64,000 nt of DNA from CAZTHK01 sp964613215 (lineage in GTDB: Bacteria > Krumholzibacteriota > Krumholzibacteriia > Krumholzibacteriales > CAZTHK01). Location: the NCBI GenBank assembly GCA_964613215.1, contig CAZTHK010000002.1, positions 62,001-126,000 of the forward strand. The letters are read 5' to 3'. Shown in pieces: positions 9,501 to 16,859 of this stretch. The notes under the pieces are model-generated. The model saw nothing but the letters and a program-made list of their open reading frames with translations, made no database searches and had not been told where the DNA came from. Made by a program: the position numbers and the translations under genes. Positions within the stretch are counted from its first letter, which is position 1, and each line of letters begins with the position of its first letter.

Positions 9501-9758
9501 GTGGAACAGCCCGCCTACGACCAGGCCTCCATATATATAAGTACCAGCGGGCACAGCGGCCCCTGGACTGAAGTGTGGAGGAACGAAACGGAGATCACCG
9601 ACAAGGAATGGGTATTCATGGAGATAGATATATCCCAGTGGGCCGACGGAGAGCAGGATGTGGCCATTGCGTTTACCCTGGTAACGGATGGAGGAGCCGT
9701 CTACTCCGGCTGGAATATCGATGATTTTATAGTAAAGGAAAACCCCAACTATCCGTAG
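6570..9758 (+). CDS. giant PilW-like minor pilin with five fibronectin-III-like repeats and a C-terminal beta-sandwich
   Basis: 1062 residues, against about 250-400 for usual PilW. The N-terminus is a prepilin: a short leader, then G/FTLVEMMIALFVGA and a single helix. The pilin domain runs to ~300 and holds two Asp-rich loops resembling calcium sites (DQNDNGIVDD near 149-158; DFDGDG..DTNGNG near 210-227). Five repeats of 100-115 residues follow (about 309-873), each opening with a pattern like A.DTP.D.G and containing Y.VYR and Y.Y.V/I.A segments, as in fibronectin type III modules. The last ~180 residues (FEDDFETDKGW to SGWNIDDFIV) resemble the jelly-roll/MAM-like domains ending many secreted adhesins and peptidases. 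GGAG at 6558 favours the ATG at 6570 over the GTG/ATG at 6561/6564. No PilY1 gene is adjacent; this protein could be the tip adhesin. The fold assignments are by pattern. Confidence 0.82.
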   Translation: MSNNQDRRTGFTLVEMMIALFVGALLIMISYNVLTSQKRAADAQNKYVNTQQNARVAIETIQGELRKAGLNIDDFNGQPVFVDAAPYQVIFNADISSGVSGVMGMTTDQTVPLHDGTLYSPGTFTGIGEKIGSLGRYNNNAETIRFTLDQNDNGIVDDADKYTQTQNPNDFALYREENGTRTDVVAYGIRGGDNYPDGRFPQPLFKYYGDFDGDGTVDLWGDTNGNGVMDQSEIATLSAVPVANLNNILEVEITVEAESPMLEAGYSGPHSTPGYPRRYRSVVTTSKIRPRNVATGSADLHACGDPPASPGGLSAVDTPNDAGESITLNFSASSDENSGEEDITRYAVYRRLEDESSWQCIGSIPIQGTSSYTYYDDNHTADPMGGPRLGNRYYYTVTAWDCRPQESSPSNAAGPVEPLANGPNPPHVINAYDTPCDSEDEITVVINRSPDDQASGGLVGYYEVYRGQEQDGGILSKVRVGRITADGSEYYNFLDNQTFNIAGMPPEPDNYYYYIARAVGSSADSIPSVPSNEYGAVYYSGLISACQILAVDDYPDDDGEALVVRWRKSPSEDCVPSEVTHYIVKRKAIFEPEWQAVATVAAVHLPEYSHIDEDLTRGAEYTYCVWTSDGSDPVPSNEMSAIPLMNTELEPPRNLVAEDILCDATGAINVTWDHSPQDIPAAGVVTRYNIYRSVVSGGPKLIAEVPAAGSESYLFVDGPESNPSDPPVIGQYYTYFATAYDEDEARESTGSNQDQTMSDGEPGAPWITSAYDTPADEGSSITVEFDRSADDGHCTDNVIVYNVYREETETGDFTHLVGEVTAVGATHYTFYDEDIYSYDPPVDGIGYYYSIRAEEQDGGMSVNSNIVGPVYSISQDPSTYIVFEDDFETDKGWTHGYNRTQDDWQRGAPRGNGGADYGYPDPGSAYSGTNVYGNDLGASGWNGDYKNNVDNYLITPEGAVDCGGHTNVVVQFQRWLNVEQPAYDQASIYISTSGHSGPWTEVWRNETEITDKEWVFMEIDISQWADGEQDVAIAFTLVTDGGAVYSGWNIDDFIVKENPNYP

Positions 9759-9783
9759 ATTTACCACTGGAAGGTGAGATGAT

Positions 9784-11127
9784 ATGAGACTTGAAGACAT
9801 ACATACAGGCGATCAGAGAGGTACCGCCCTGGTGATAATAATCCTGATCATGCTGGCACTGACAGGTATAGTCATGGGAGTTAGCTCCATCTCGGTCAAT
9901 GAGACCCAGCTGGCATCCAATGAGCTTCTGGACAAGAAGGCATTCTACCTGGCCGAGTCGGGTGTGGAGAAGAGTATAAAGTATCTCTCCAATCTATCCA
10001 CTCCATTCCTTGGTTCCGGTTCCAATAACGATCAACCATCGGTGTTATACTCGGATGAGGATTTCTACGGGATGGGAACGGTTACCAGTTATCTGGATCC
10101 CCTGGATTCCAACACCGGTAATCCCACCCGTTTTGTTAGCATTTCGGTGAGGGCTACTCTGGCCGGAAGCGGTATAACCAAGGCACTCAGAGTCCAGGTA
10201 GGCCAGCAGAATTTCTCTCGTTATGCATATTTCACCAACCTGGAGAAAACGCCCAGTGGAACCACAATCTGGTTCTATGAGGACGATGTGTTCCACGGGC
10301 CGGTGCATACCAACGACCAGATGCACATCTACGGCAGTCCCACTTTTTTCGATGAGGTCTCAAGTGCCGCTGCATCCATCGACTATTATCATGGCGGACC
10401 CCCGCAGGATAACCCCACCTTCCACGAGGGACTGACCCTGAACGCATCCAGGATCGATCTTCCTCTGGATACCGGCATGCTGATGAACAAGGCCAATGAA
10501 GCGGGAGGACTGAAGATTTCCGGGGATGCAGAGATAGAATTCATGCTGGATGCCGGTGATAATCCCTTCATCAGGGTAACCACCGGTGGAACCACCAATG
10601 ATCTGGCCTACCCCGGTAACGGAGTGATATATGTTGATGGTACGATAACCGGCATTAAGGGAACAGTAAGGGGACAGGTTAATGTTGGCTGCAGCGAAGA
10701 TATCCGTATTACTGACAATCTGGTATACTATACCGATCCGCGGACCGATCCCAACTCTACCGACCTGTGCGGGCTGGTGGCCGAACAGAATGTTATAATG
10801 TGGGATAATGCTGAAAACATGGATTCTGCTGACGAAACAGTGATGGCCGCAGTAATGACCCTGAATACATCTTGGACAGTAAGAAACTATGATGATCCGC
10901 CGCCCCGCGGAAAACTGGTTGTATATGGCGGTATAATACAGAGAAAGAGGGGGCCTGTTGGAATGTTCAGTTCATCCGGAATATATTCCGGTTATGAGAA
11001 GAATTACACCTTCGACGAGAGGCTTCTGGATACCCCTCCTCCGGCCTTTCCCACCACCGGCCAGGTGGAGAAGATCTCCTGGAATGAGATAGATCCATCC
11101 TCCGATATAACACAGAATGTGTGGTGA
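9784..11127 (+). CDS. PilX-like pilus assembly protein with DUF4900-type domain
   Basis: 447 residues. The N-terminus GDQRGTALVIIILIMLALTG followed by FYLAESGVEKS is the PilX pattern: an uncleaved or weakly cleaved pilin-like helix, lacking the FTLVE motif. The body contains YFTNLE, then GPVHTNDQMHIYGSPTF, characteristic of DUF4900 domains found with type IV pilus minor pilins in uncultured and FCB bacteria. It ends the pilin set; PilX normally interacts with PilV and PilW to start the fibre and anchor a tip protein. GGTGAG lies before the start. Confidence 0.8.
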   Translation: MRLEDIHTGDQRGTALVIIILIMLALTGIVMGVSSISVNETQLASNELLDKKAFYLAESGVEKSIKYLSNLSTPFLGSGSNNDQPSVLYSDEDFYGMGTVTSYLDPLDSNTGNPTRFVSISVRATLAGSGITKALRVQVGQQNFSRYAYFTNLEKTPSGTTIWFYEDDVFHGPVHTNDQMHIYGSPTFFDEVSSAAASIDYYHGGPPQDNPTFHEGLTLNASRIDLPLDTGMLMNKANEAGGLKISGDAEIEFMLDAGDNPFIRVTTGGTTNDLAYPGNGVIYVDGTITGIKGTVRGQVNVGCSEDIRITDNLVYYTDPRTDPNSTDLCGLVAEQNVIMWDNAENMDSADETVMAAVMTLNTSWTVRNYDDPPPRGKLVVYGGIIQRKRGPVGMFSSSGIYSGYEKNYTFDERLLDTPPPAFPTTGQVEKISWNEIDPSSDITQNVW

Positions 11128-11199
11128 GTTGCACGGAGAAAATTCAGGTTTGACCCTTCGCCCGCATTTTCCTTCCCGCACCGGCACCGGTAGTTACCC

Positions 11200-11220
11200 C
11201 CGGGAAACTCCCGGTGCTTT
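11200..11220 (+). terminator. possible weak terminator after the pilin operon
   Basis: CCGGGA (11200-11205), AAC, TCCCGG (11209-11214), then TGCTTTATTTTA. The stem is short and the T run broken. An overlapping longer pairing GCACCGG/CCGGTGC is also possible. Confidence 0.35.
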
Positions 11221-11463
11221 ATTTTAGCCGGCCATCCAGCTTGACTTTGAAGCCGTCCTCCGGGCGCTTACCGCACAGTTTGCTGTTTATTATAATAACA
11301 CCGCAGGGCAGAGTTCCACGTGCCTGCACGCGGGTGAATGTGAACTCCGCCCGAAGGGCGTCGAGCGTAGCTGGTATTTTGATTAAGTGCCTTGGGCCTG
11401 TCTCTGGTTACCTGCACATGCTGCCAATTGGCTTTAATAAAAAGTCCGGTATTGTTTTCAATG
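11221..11463. other. intergenic stretch, possibly holding a gene relic on the minus strand
   Basis: Plus-strand frames here look unlike their neighbours. On the minus strand one frame is open from 11407 down to a TAA at 11219-11221 (about 62 codons). Its end reads like protein (KRPEDGFKVKLDGRLK) but there is no credible start codon and the frame is closed by TAA just upstream (11408-11410). No family recognised. Confidence 0.25.
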
Positions 11464-11493
11464 TTGACATCACCTTGCCGGCGCTGTTATTTT
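11464..11493 (+). promoter_or_regulatory. promoter of the lipoprotein-tadA unit
   Basis: Perfect -35 TTGACA (11464-11469), 18-base spacer, TATTTT (11488-11493); the gene starts 50 bases further on. Confidence 0.5.
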
Positions 11494-11542
11494 AATTAAC
11501 TGAAGGTAATATATATAAGCAGGTTTCATCCGGAGGCTATCG

Positions 11543-12259
11543 ATGAGAAGGTCTATAAGTGTTGCGATTCTTGTGTTTGTGGTGATCCTGGGGGGGTGTA
11601 AGAAAGAGCATCCATCCGAGATTATCGTTGATCCCGGCTTTGAGCCCAACGAAGTGGGTGCCATACTGGTAGCTCCGGTTATCAGTTCCATCCCCGAGGG
11701 TGAAGACCCCCAGAAGAATTCCGAGAGAATAATTAAACGCCTGCTCTGGAATAACCTCTCCCGTAGGGGAGATTATGATTTTATAGCATCAAATCAGTTC
11801 ATCGGTGTGGTAAACCAGTTGAGGATAAATGACAGATACGATAAATTTACCAGTCTCTGGATTGAAGAACATACGGCCGACCGGGAATTCCTGGGCACCA
11901 TGGCGGGTGAGATCAAGGCAGACCTGCTCATGCTGACTCATGTGCACCAATGGTATAAGGATGAGGCTGATTACAGGGAGGAGGGTGCCTCCTCGGCTAC
12001 CCAGGTTGGTGTCACCATAAGCCTGGTGGATATGAAGTCCGGCCATATCCTCTGGGAGGCCACCGATCAGAACTACGAAGAAGCGGTCAGAACAGAGGGA
12101 GATAGGCAATCAGCCATGACCGGAGGTTTGACCCGCCGTGTTTCCGGTGTTACTGCAACCGGTCGTGATATGTATGCAGCACCTCCCTTCGAAGGAGTGG
12201 CGGCCAAGGTGGTAAATGCACTGGTCGGAGCTCTGCCCGAGAGGGGTGTAGCACAGTAA
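11543..12259 (+). CDS. lipoprotein with GNA1162/CsgG/LpoB-like domain
   Basis: A 238-residue predicted lipoprotein: basic N-terminus, hydrophobic stretch and lipobox ILGGC with Cys19, so anchored in a membrane facing the periplasm. The body has features shared by CsgG-, LpoB- and GNA1162-type proteins: an early strand GAILVAPVISS, a phrase like ADLLMLTHVHQW, and later TISLVDMKSGHILWEATDQN (metabolism of 'state in X or Y' strands), ending with a helix AAKVVNALVGALP. Such proteins often act in envelope assembly or regulate penicillin-binding proteins. The exact family is uncertain. tadA follows by one base. Confidence 0.65.
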   Translation: MRRSISVAILVFVVILGGCKKEHPSEIIVDPGFEPNEVGAILVAPVISSIPEGEDPQKNSERIIKRLLWNNLSRRGDYDFIASNQFIGVVNQLRINDRYDKFTSLWIEEHTADREFLGTMAGEIKADLLMLTHVHQWYKDEADYREEGASSATQVGVTISLVDMKSGHILWEATDQNYEEAVRTEGDRQSAMTGGLTRRVSGVTATGRDMYAAPPFEGVAAKVVNALVGALPERGVAQ

Positions 12260-12260
12260 G

Positions 12261-12737
12261 ATGGACCAGAGGTGGATGAGCGAGGCTCTGATTGATGCCG
12301 GCAGAGCTCTCCGGGAGGGCGAAGTGCCGGTAGGAGCGGTCATAGTGAAAGCGGGGAAGATGGTGGGGCGCGGGCACAACCGGGTGGAGGGGCTGAAACT
12401 GGCCACCGCTCATGCTGAGATACTGGCTATCCGCGATGCCACCAGGACCCTTGGAGATTGGCGGCTGGATGATTGTTCAGCCTACATTACCCTGGAACCT
12501 TGCCACATGTGTATGTCAGCCTTTTATCTGTCCAGGCTTTCCGAAGTAATCTACGGAGCTCCGCAGCCCAGGAGCGGCGCCTGTGGATCGATAGATAATT
12601 TCCATCAGAAGTGCCTCTATAACAGGAAGATAGAGGTAAGGGGAGGGGTAAAGAAGGATGAATGCCTCTCGATGTTGAGAGTGTTTTTTAAAGAGCTCAG
12701 AGATAATAAAGGTGGAGAGATGCGAGAGCTGGCTTAA
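12261..12737 (+). CDS. tadA: tRNA-specific adenosine deaminase
   Basis: TadA converts A34 of tRNA-Arg(ACG) to inosine; that tRNA is at 233-306. The deaminase motifs are present: HAEI (zinc His and catalytic Glu) and PCHMC (zinc cysteines), with substrate-shaping residues SR and YGAPQPRSGACGS. Length 158 is normal. The last eight codons and stop lie inside the tRNA-Ser(GGA) gene (12714-12804), so the last residues GGEMRELA are encoded by the tRNA's acceptor and D-arm DNA. It begins the classic order tadA, tRNA, ffs, dnaX, ybaB, recR. Confidence 0.93.
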   Translation: MDQRWMSEALIDAGRALREGEVPVGAVIVKAGKMVGRGHNRVEGLKLATAHAEILAIRDATRTLGDWRLDDCSAYITLEPCHMCMSAFYLSRLSEVIYGAPQPRSGACGSIDNFHQKCLYNRKIEVRGGVKKDECLSMLRVFFKELRDNKGGEMRELA

Positions 12738-12804
12738 TCGGCACGATTGGAAATCGTGTGTGGGGGCAACCTCACCGAGGGTTCGAATCCCTCTCTCTCC
12801 GCCA
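12714..12804 (+). tRNA. tRNA-Ser(GGA), CCA encoded
   Basis: Acceptor GGAGAGA (12714-12720) pairs with TCTCTCC; discriminator G12801 and CCA 12802-12804 are encoded. The anticodon stem CACGA/TCGTG holds loop TTGGAAA, so GGA. A long variable arm (GTGGGGGCAACCTCAC) marks a class II tRNA. Its first 24 bases overlap the end of tadA. Confidence 0.94.
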
Positions 12805-12880
12805 TTTAATCTTTTATATATTTGCATTACCGGAAATTATGGTTAGTTTAATCCTTGGATGAAAGGTAAATAATGTGAAA

Positions 12881-12970
12881 GGAGAGATGCCAGAGCGGTC
12901 GAATGGGGCGGTCTCGAAAACCGTTGAGCAGTTTTCTGCTCCGAGGGTTCGAATCCCTCTCTCTCCGCCA
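12881..12970 (+). tRNA. tRNA-Ser(CGA), CCA encoded
   Basis: Acceptor GGAGAGA/TCTCTCC, anticodon loop CTCGAAA (anticodon CGA), long variable arm (TTGAGCAG..CTGCTC), T arm GAGGGTTCGAATCCCTC, discriminator G and encoded CCA. The acceptor and T arms are nearly identical to the tRNA-Ser(GGA) 76 bases upstream. Confidence 0.94.
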
Positions 12971-13013
12971 TTAAAACCGGCCATTTCACCGGTAAGGGAT
13001 TATTTTGTTCTGG

Positions 13014-13089
13014 GGGGATGTAGCTCAGCTGGGAGAGCACCTCGTTCGCAACGAGGGGGTCGGCGGTTCGAATCCGCTCATCTCCACCA
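13014..13089 (+). tRNA. tRNA-Ala(CGC), CCA encoded
   Basis: Acceptor GGGGATG (13014-13020) pairs with CATCTCC with one G-U. D arm AGCTCAGCTGGGAGAGC; anticodon stem CCTCG/CGAGG with loop TTCGCAA (anticodon CGC). Discriminator A13086 and CCA 13087-13089 are encoded. Confidence 0.94.
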
Positions 13090-13099
13090 TAATTTTTTT

Positions 13100-13374
13100 G
13101 AGGTCATGCTAGGCGGGGAGGTAGCGGTGCCCTGAACCCGCAATCCGCTATAGCGGGGCTTAATTCCCGGCCTAGGGAGTGATCTCAGCGTGTTTTCCGT
13201 GATGGTAAGTGGTGTTGAAGATCAGGTCCTGCGCAATGGAAACCTGCTAACCCCGTCAGGACCGGAAGGTAGCAGCGGTACGCAGTCATTTTCATGTGCC
13301 GCGGGTTTCCCTGATCGGAGCTAACCCCACCTGCGGAAAGCGTTGAGGGCTTTCGAATCCGGGTGCATGATCTC
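13100..13374 (+). ncRNA. ffs: signal recognition particle RNA, large type with Alu domain
   Basis: The 5' part reads GGCGGGGAGGTAGCGGTGCC and CCCGCAATCCGCTATAGCGGGGC, the Alu-domain pattern of the Bacillus-type large SRP RNA. The S-domain signature GTCAGGACCGGAAGGTAGCAGC at 13255-13276 has the GGAA tetraloop that binds Ffh, and CCTGCGCAATGG precedes it. The ends pair: GAGGTCATGC (13100-13109) with GCATGATCTC (13365-13374), which sets the limits. Its 3' end stops 25 bases before the chosen dnaX start. Partner gene ftsY is at 54596. Confidence 0.92.
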
Positions 13375-13399
13375 ATATCAAAAACAGCGGGATGAGATG

Positions 13400-15325
13400 A
13401 TGTCATATCTTATACTGGCCAGAAAGTGGCGCCCACAGAAATTCTCCGATGTTATCGGTCAGGATCACGTTACCAGAACGCTGAAGAGAGCTGTTCAGAA
13501 GAACAGGCTGGCACACGCCTATCTATTTGCCGGACCAAGGGGTTGCGGTAAGACCACTACAGCCCGGTTGCTGGCCAAGGTGATCAACTGTGCCAATCCT
13601 TCAGACGGAGAACCATGCAATAAGTGTCCCTCCTGCAAAGCTGTTATGGAGGGGGGACATATGGATGTGATAGAGATCGACGGAGCCTCCAACCGGGGTA
13701 TCGATGAGATAAGGGATCTGAGAGAGAAGATAGGATACACACCCACCCAGAGCTCCGCCAAGATATATATAATAGACGAAGTTCATATGCTTACCCCCCA
13801 GGCGTTCAATGCCCTGCTGAAGACACTGGAGGAACCGCCCGAGCACGTCTACATGGTTTTCGCCACCACGGAGCCTCATAAGATTCCCTCCACCATACTT
13901 TCCCGCTGTCAGAGGTTCAATTTCAAGAGACTGGCCAGAGACGAACTGGCCGGTCAGTTGAGGAAGATATGCAAAGAGGAGGAGATAGACTTCGATTACC
14001 AGGCGCTTCTTTTGCTGGCCCGGAGAGCTGAAGGTAGTATGAGGGATGCCGAGAGCCTGTTGGATCAGTGCATGTCCGCTTCGGAAGGAAGCATAGACCT
14101 TGACCTGGTCCGGTCGGTCCTGGGCCTGGTGGATTCCCATCTCATAATAGGCCTGCTTGGAGCTGTCGGTAAGAGGGATAAGGCCGCCGCCCTGGAGATG
14201 GTGGAGAGAGTGGTCTCGTCGGGGCTGGATCTGGAGGAGTTCTTTATCGCTTACATGGAGGGATTGAGGAATCTTCTGTTACTCAGTGTGGGAGAGGATA
14301 ACACTGCCGGATGGCTGGATATGAGCGGGGATGAAATAGAGGAAGTCAGAAGTATAGCCGGTCCCTTCACTACGGAGGACCTGCTTTACCTGTTCAGGTC
14401 TGCAGTTAATAATTTCAGACAGTTCAAGGGTTCCGGACAGCAGAGATACCTTCTGGAAGCGGCAATAACAGAGGCGGCATCCTGGGATTCCGCAGTAGAG
14501 CTTTCCCGGATACTGGATAAACTGGAGGGTTTGGAGGGAGGGGGAGCCTCCGGTAGTAGCGGAAGGGGTGGTACAGCTAAAGGGAGAGATTCCCATGGTG
14601 TCTCCGGAAGGGGTGGTGACAGGGACGGTGGTGGCAGCAGGGGATCATCACATATGAAAGAATATATTCCGGACGGTGGGGGAAAATCAACCGGGCGGGG
14701 AGATTATTCCGGGGATGAAACAGAGCCCTCAGAGGATATCACTGAAGACAAGCAGGAAAGTTCAGGCCCGGAGGCCACCCGGCCGGAGGAAAAAGCCCGG
14801 AGCGGGGAGTATTATTCTAACCGGGAACAGCAGGTTGAACAAGAGACCTCCAGGGTCGGGGGGGAGAATTCTCAGGCCCTTGGGAAGCTGGGCGGGCCGG
14901 AGCAATGGGAGAAGTTTCTCTCCCGGGTGAGGGAGAAGAAGCTGACCCTGGGCATATGGCTGACCTCGGCGGAGATCAGAGAGGTTTCCGGTGATTTGAT
15001 AGTGCTGGGGTTCAGTCCTCAGAACCGTTTTGCCCGCGAGATGATCAGAGAGAGTAAGAATAAGCGGTATATAGAATCGCAGCTGGAAAATTTCTTCGGG
15101 CGCAGGTATGAGGTAAAGACAACCGGAATAGATTCCACAAATCCCGGGAGGAGTAGAAAAGGGAGCCGGAAGAGGAAGGAGCAGGGAAAGCCGGAAAAAA
15201 GTAATCATAATAAACAATCCAATGAAATAGAAGAAGATATACCGCCGGTGGCGAAGAGATTGGTGGAGGAATTCGGGGGGAGGGTGGTAAGAGATAACAA
15301 ACACCACAGGAGGAACGGGAAATGA
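13400..15325 (+). CDS. dnaX: DNA polymerase III subunit gamma/tau
   Basis: The clamp-loader ATPase. From the ATG at 13400: Walker A GPRGCGKT at 45-52, zinc cysteines 64, 73, 76 and 79, a DEVHML Walker B segment and the sensor-1 region TTEPHKIP. The ATPase core runs to about 370. A Gly/Ser/Arg-rich linker with repeated SGRGG follows at about 375-420, then an acidic stretch, and the C-terminal domain (from about 505) keeps the tau-type fold segment QWEKFLSRVREKK. The frame is open to 13343, which would start inside the SRP RNA; GGGATGAG precedes 13400. No correctly phased slippery heptamer for a gamma frameshift was seen. ybaB overlaps by ATGA. Confidence 0.93.
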   Translation: MSYLILARKWRPQKFSDVIGQDHVTRTLKRAVQKNRLAHAYLFAGPRGCGKTTTARLLAKVINCANPSDGEPCNKCPSCKAVMEGGHMDVIEIDGASNRGIDEIRDLREKIGYTPTQSSAKIYIIDEVHMLTPQAFNALLKTLEEPPEHVYMVFATTEPHKIPSTILSRCQRFNFKRLARDELAGQLRKICKEEEIDFDYQALLLLARRAEGSMRDAESLLDQCMSASEGSIDLDLVRSVLGLVDSHLIIGLLGAVGKRDKAAALEMVERVVSSGLDLEEFFIAYMEGLRNLLLLSVGEDNTAGWLDMSGDEIEEVRSIAGPFTTEDLLYLFRSAVNNFRQFKGSGQQRYLLEAAITEAASWDSAVELSRILDKLEGLEGGGASGSSGRGGTAKGRDSHGVSGRGGDRDGGGSRGSSHMKEYIPDGGGKSTGRGDYSGDETEPSEDITEDKQESSGPEATRPEEKARSGEYYSNREQQVEQETSRVGGENSQALGKLGGPEQWEKFLSRVREKKLTLGIWLTSAEIREVSGDLIVLGFSPQNRFAREMIRESKNKRYIESQLENFFGRRYEVKTTGIDSTNPGRSRKGSRKRKEQGKPEKSNHNKQSNEIEEDIPPVAKRLVEEFGGRVVRDNKHHRRNGK

Positions 15326-15636
15326 AAGATTTCGGAAAGCTGATGAAACAGGCACAGAAGGTACAGGCAAAGATCGGCGAGATGCAGGAAAAACTGGCCG
15401 AAAAGAAGGTAGAAGCCTCTGCAGGGGGAGGAATGGTGGAAGTGGAGATGAATGGTAAATACAAGGTTCTGTCAATCAGAATTGATCCTGAGGTTATTGA
15501 TCCTGAAGACTCAGAGATGCTGGAAGATCTTATACTGGCGGCAGTTAATGAAGCTCACAATGAAGTCAACAGGATGATAAAAGAAGAGATGAGCTCAATC
15601 ACAGGGGGGCTTCCACCCATGCCCGGCCTGTTCTAG
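15322..15636 (+). CDS. ybaB: YbaB/EbfC nucleoid-associated protein
   Basis: A 104-residue DNA-binding protein of the YbaB/EbfC family. It has the expected layout: an N-terminal helix rich in K/Q (KDFGKLMKQAQKVQAKIGEM), the core KVEASAGGGMVEVEMNGKY, and the tail GGLPPMPGLF. YbaB dimers bind DNA, and the gene nearly always sits between dnaX and recR, as here. It overlaps dnaX by 4 bases. Confidence 0.93.
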   Translation: MKDFGKLMKQAQKVQAKIGEMQEKLAEKKVEASAGGGMVEVEMNGKYKVLSIRIDPEVIDPEDSEMLEDLILAAVNEAHNEVNRMIKEEMSSITGGLPPMPGLF

Positions 15637-15649
15637 CCTTCCCTGTTGT

Positions 15650-15678
15650 TTTCCAATCCCGATCTTTTTTGGTATAAT
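15650..15678 (+). promoter_or_regulatory. promoter of recR
   Basis: TTTCCA (15650-15655), 17-base spacer, perfect TATAAT (15673-15678) preceded by TTGG. It lies in the 84-base gap between ybaB and recR. Confidence 0.55.
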
Positions 15679-15720
15679 CCCTTTTAAGGCAAGGAATTTG
15701 CTACAGATAAGGAGTGAGCA

Positions 15721-16320
15721 ATGAAATATGATCTTCCACTACTCCGGGAACTTACCGGACATTTCAAGAAACTTCCCGGAGTGGGGGAAAAGACCGCTCG
15801 CAGATTGGTATTTGCTATCCTCGAGATGGGAAATGAGGAGGTTGAGAGCTTTGCCCAAACACTCTCCCAAGTCAAAAAAAGGATTGGATTCTGCAAAAGA
15901 TGTGGCAATTTCGCCGAAGGAAAGCTGTGCCGGATATGCCGTGATCCCTCCAGAGACGAGAGCATCATATGCGTGGTTGAACGGCCGACCGACATTTTCA
16001 TTTTCGAGGAGTCCGGGCAATACCAGGGCAGCTACCATGTACTCCACGGGGTTCTTTCACCCCTTGATGGGGTGGGACCGGAGGACCTGAATATAGACAG
16101 TCTGGATGAGAGGTTGAAGGAAGGCGGGGTTAAGGAGGTTATTGTGGCTACGAATCCAAGTGTGGAAGGCGATACTACAACTCTTTACATATCCAGGATA
16201 TGTCAGAAGTATGGAGTGGATGTTACCGTGCCGGCCCGGGGTATACCGATGGGCAGCTCGCTGGAGTACATTGACGGAGGTACTATAACCCAGGCCCTGG
16301 AGGGTCGCCGGAAGTTGTAA
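15721..16320 (+). CDS. recR: recombination protein RecR
   Basis: RecR works with RecO/RecF to load RecA on gapped DNA. It has the helix-hairpin-helix LPGVGEKTARRL at about 18-30, the four-cysteine zinc finger CKRCGNFAEGKLCRIC at about 57-72, and a Toprim domain with VVERPTDIF and ATNPSVEGDTTT. Length 199 is typical. GGAGTGAGCA precedes the ATG, and it has its own promoter upstream. Confidence 0.95.
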   Translation: MKYDLPLLRELTGHFKKLPGVGEKTARRLVFAILEMGNEEVESFAQTLSQVKKRIGFCKRCGNFAEGKLCRICRDPSRDESIICVVERPTDIFIFEESGQYQGSYHVLHGVLSPLDGVGPEDLNIDSLDERLKEGGVKEVIVATNPSVEGDTTTLYISRICQKYGVDVTVPARGIPMGSSLEYIDGGTITQALEGRRKL

Positions 16321-16350
16321 GGTTTTCGGGCTTAGAAGGAATAAGTTATC

Positions 16351-16848
16351 ATGGTAAGAGCTGACTGGAAAGTTTTCGAAAAAGATTACTGGGCAATAAG
16401 TACCACCATAGAGGAGCTGCTGAATAATTCCAACGCTACCAGCGTCCTGCTGCTGGATAAGACCGGCCAGTTGATCTCCAGCGTGGGGGAGGAGCCGGAA
16501 TTCGATATTCACACCTTCGCTTCGCTGTGTGCAGCCGATTTCGAGGCAAACGCCCAGCTGGCAAATCTGATCGGAGAGAAGGATTTTTCCACCCTCTATC
16601 ATCAGGGAAGCAACGAGAGCATGTATCTGGCCCGGGTGGAGAAGGATATTATTCTGGTAGTCCTTTTTAACAAGAGAACCACCCTGGGACTGGTAAGATT
16701 GAGAACCAAGAAAGCGGTGGAGGACCTTGCCACGGTGGTCAGAGGCCTGTACAACAAGCTGGAGTATGAAAACGAAGAGTTAAACGAATTCGATGAGGAA
16801 TTCGCCGCAGAGGCGGAATTCGAAATCGACAGTCTTTTCTCGGATTAG
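16351..16848 (+). CDS. mglB: Roadblock/LC7 protein, MglB-like
   Basis: A 165-residue Roadblock/LC7 domain protein: VLLLDKTGQLISSVG, then the alternating FDIHTFASLCAADFEAN helix and the LVVLFNKRTTLGLVRL strand pair, ending in an acidic tail. It is followed by an MglA GTPase 11 bases on. In Myxococcus, MglB is the activating partner of MglA and together they set cell polarity for type IV pilus and gliding motility. The pairing supports the same roles here; the process controlled is inferred, although the window also holds minor pilins. Confidence 0.85.
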   Translation: MVRADWKVFEKDYWAISTTIEELLNNSNATSVLLLDKTGQLISSVGEEPEFDIHTFASLCAADFEANAQLANLIGEKDFSTLYHQGSNESMYLARVEKDIILVVLFNKRTTLGLVRLRTKKAVEDLATVVRGLYNKLEYENEELNEFDEEFAAEAEFEIDSLFSD

Positions 16849-16859
16849 GGGGAAAGAGA

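Noticed and set aside
8550..9800. Long minus-strand open frame (416 codons) opposite the giant pilin gene
   Set aside because: It mirrors the codon pattern of the plus-strand repeats, has Gly/Val/Ile-rich nonsense composition and no recognisable motif. The plus-strand protein is clearly real.
11214..11495. Plus-strand frame of 93 codons after the pilin operon
   Set aside because: It crosses a probable promoter, and its composition (many Ser, Arg, Leu) is unlike neighbouring proteins.
15190..15204. A-rich run near the end of dnaX as a programmed frameshift site
   Set aside because: Codon phase is GAA AAA AGT, not the A AAA AAG arrangement needed for -1 slippage, and it is too close to the end to make a gamma-like product.
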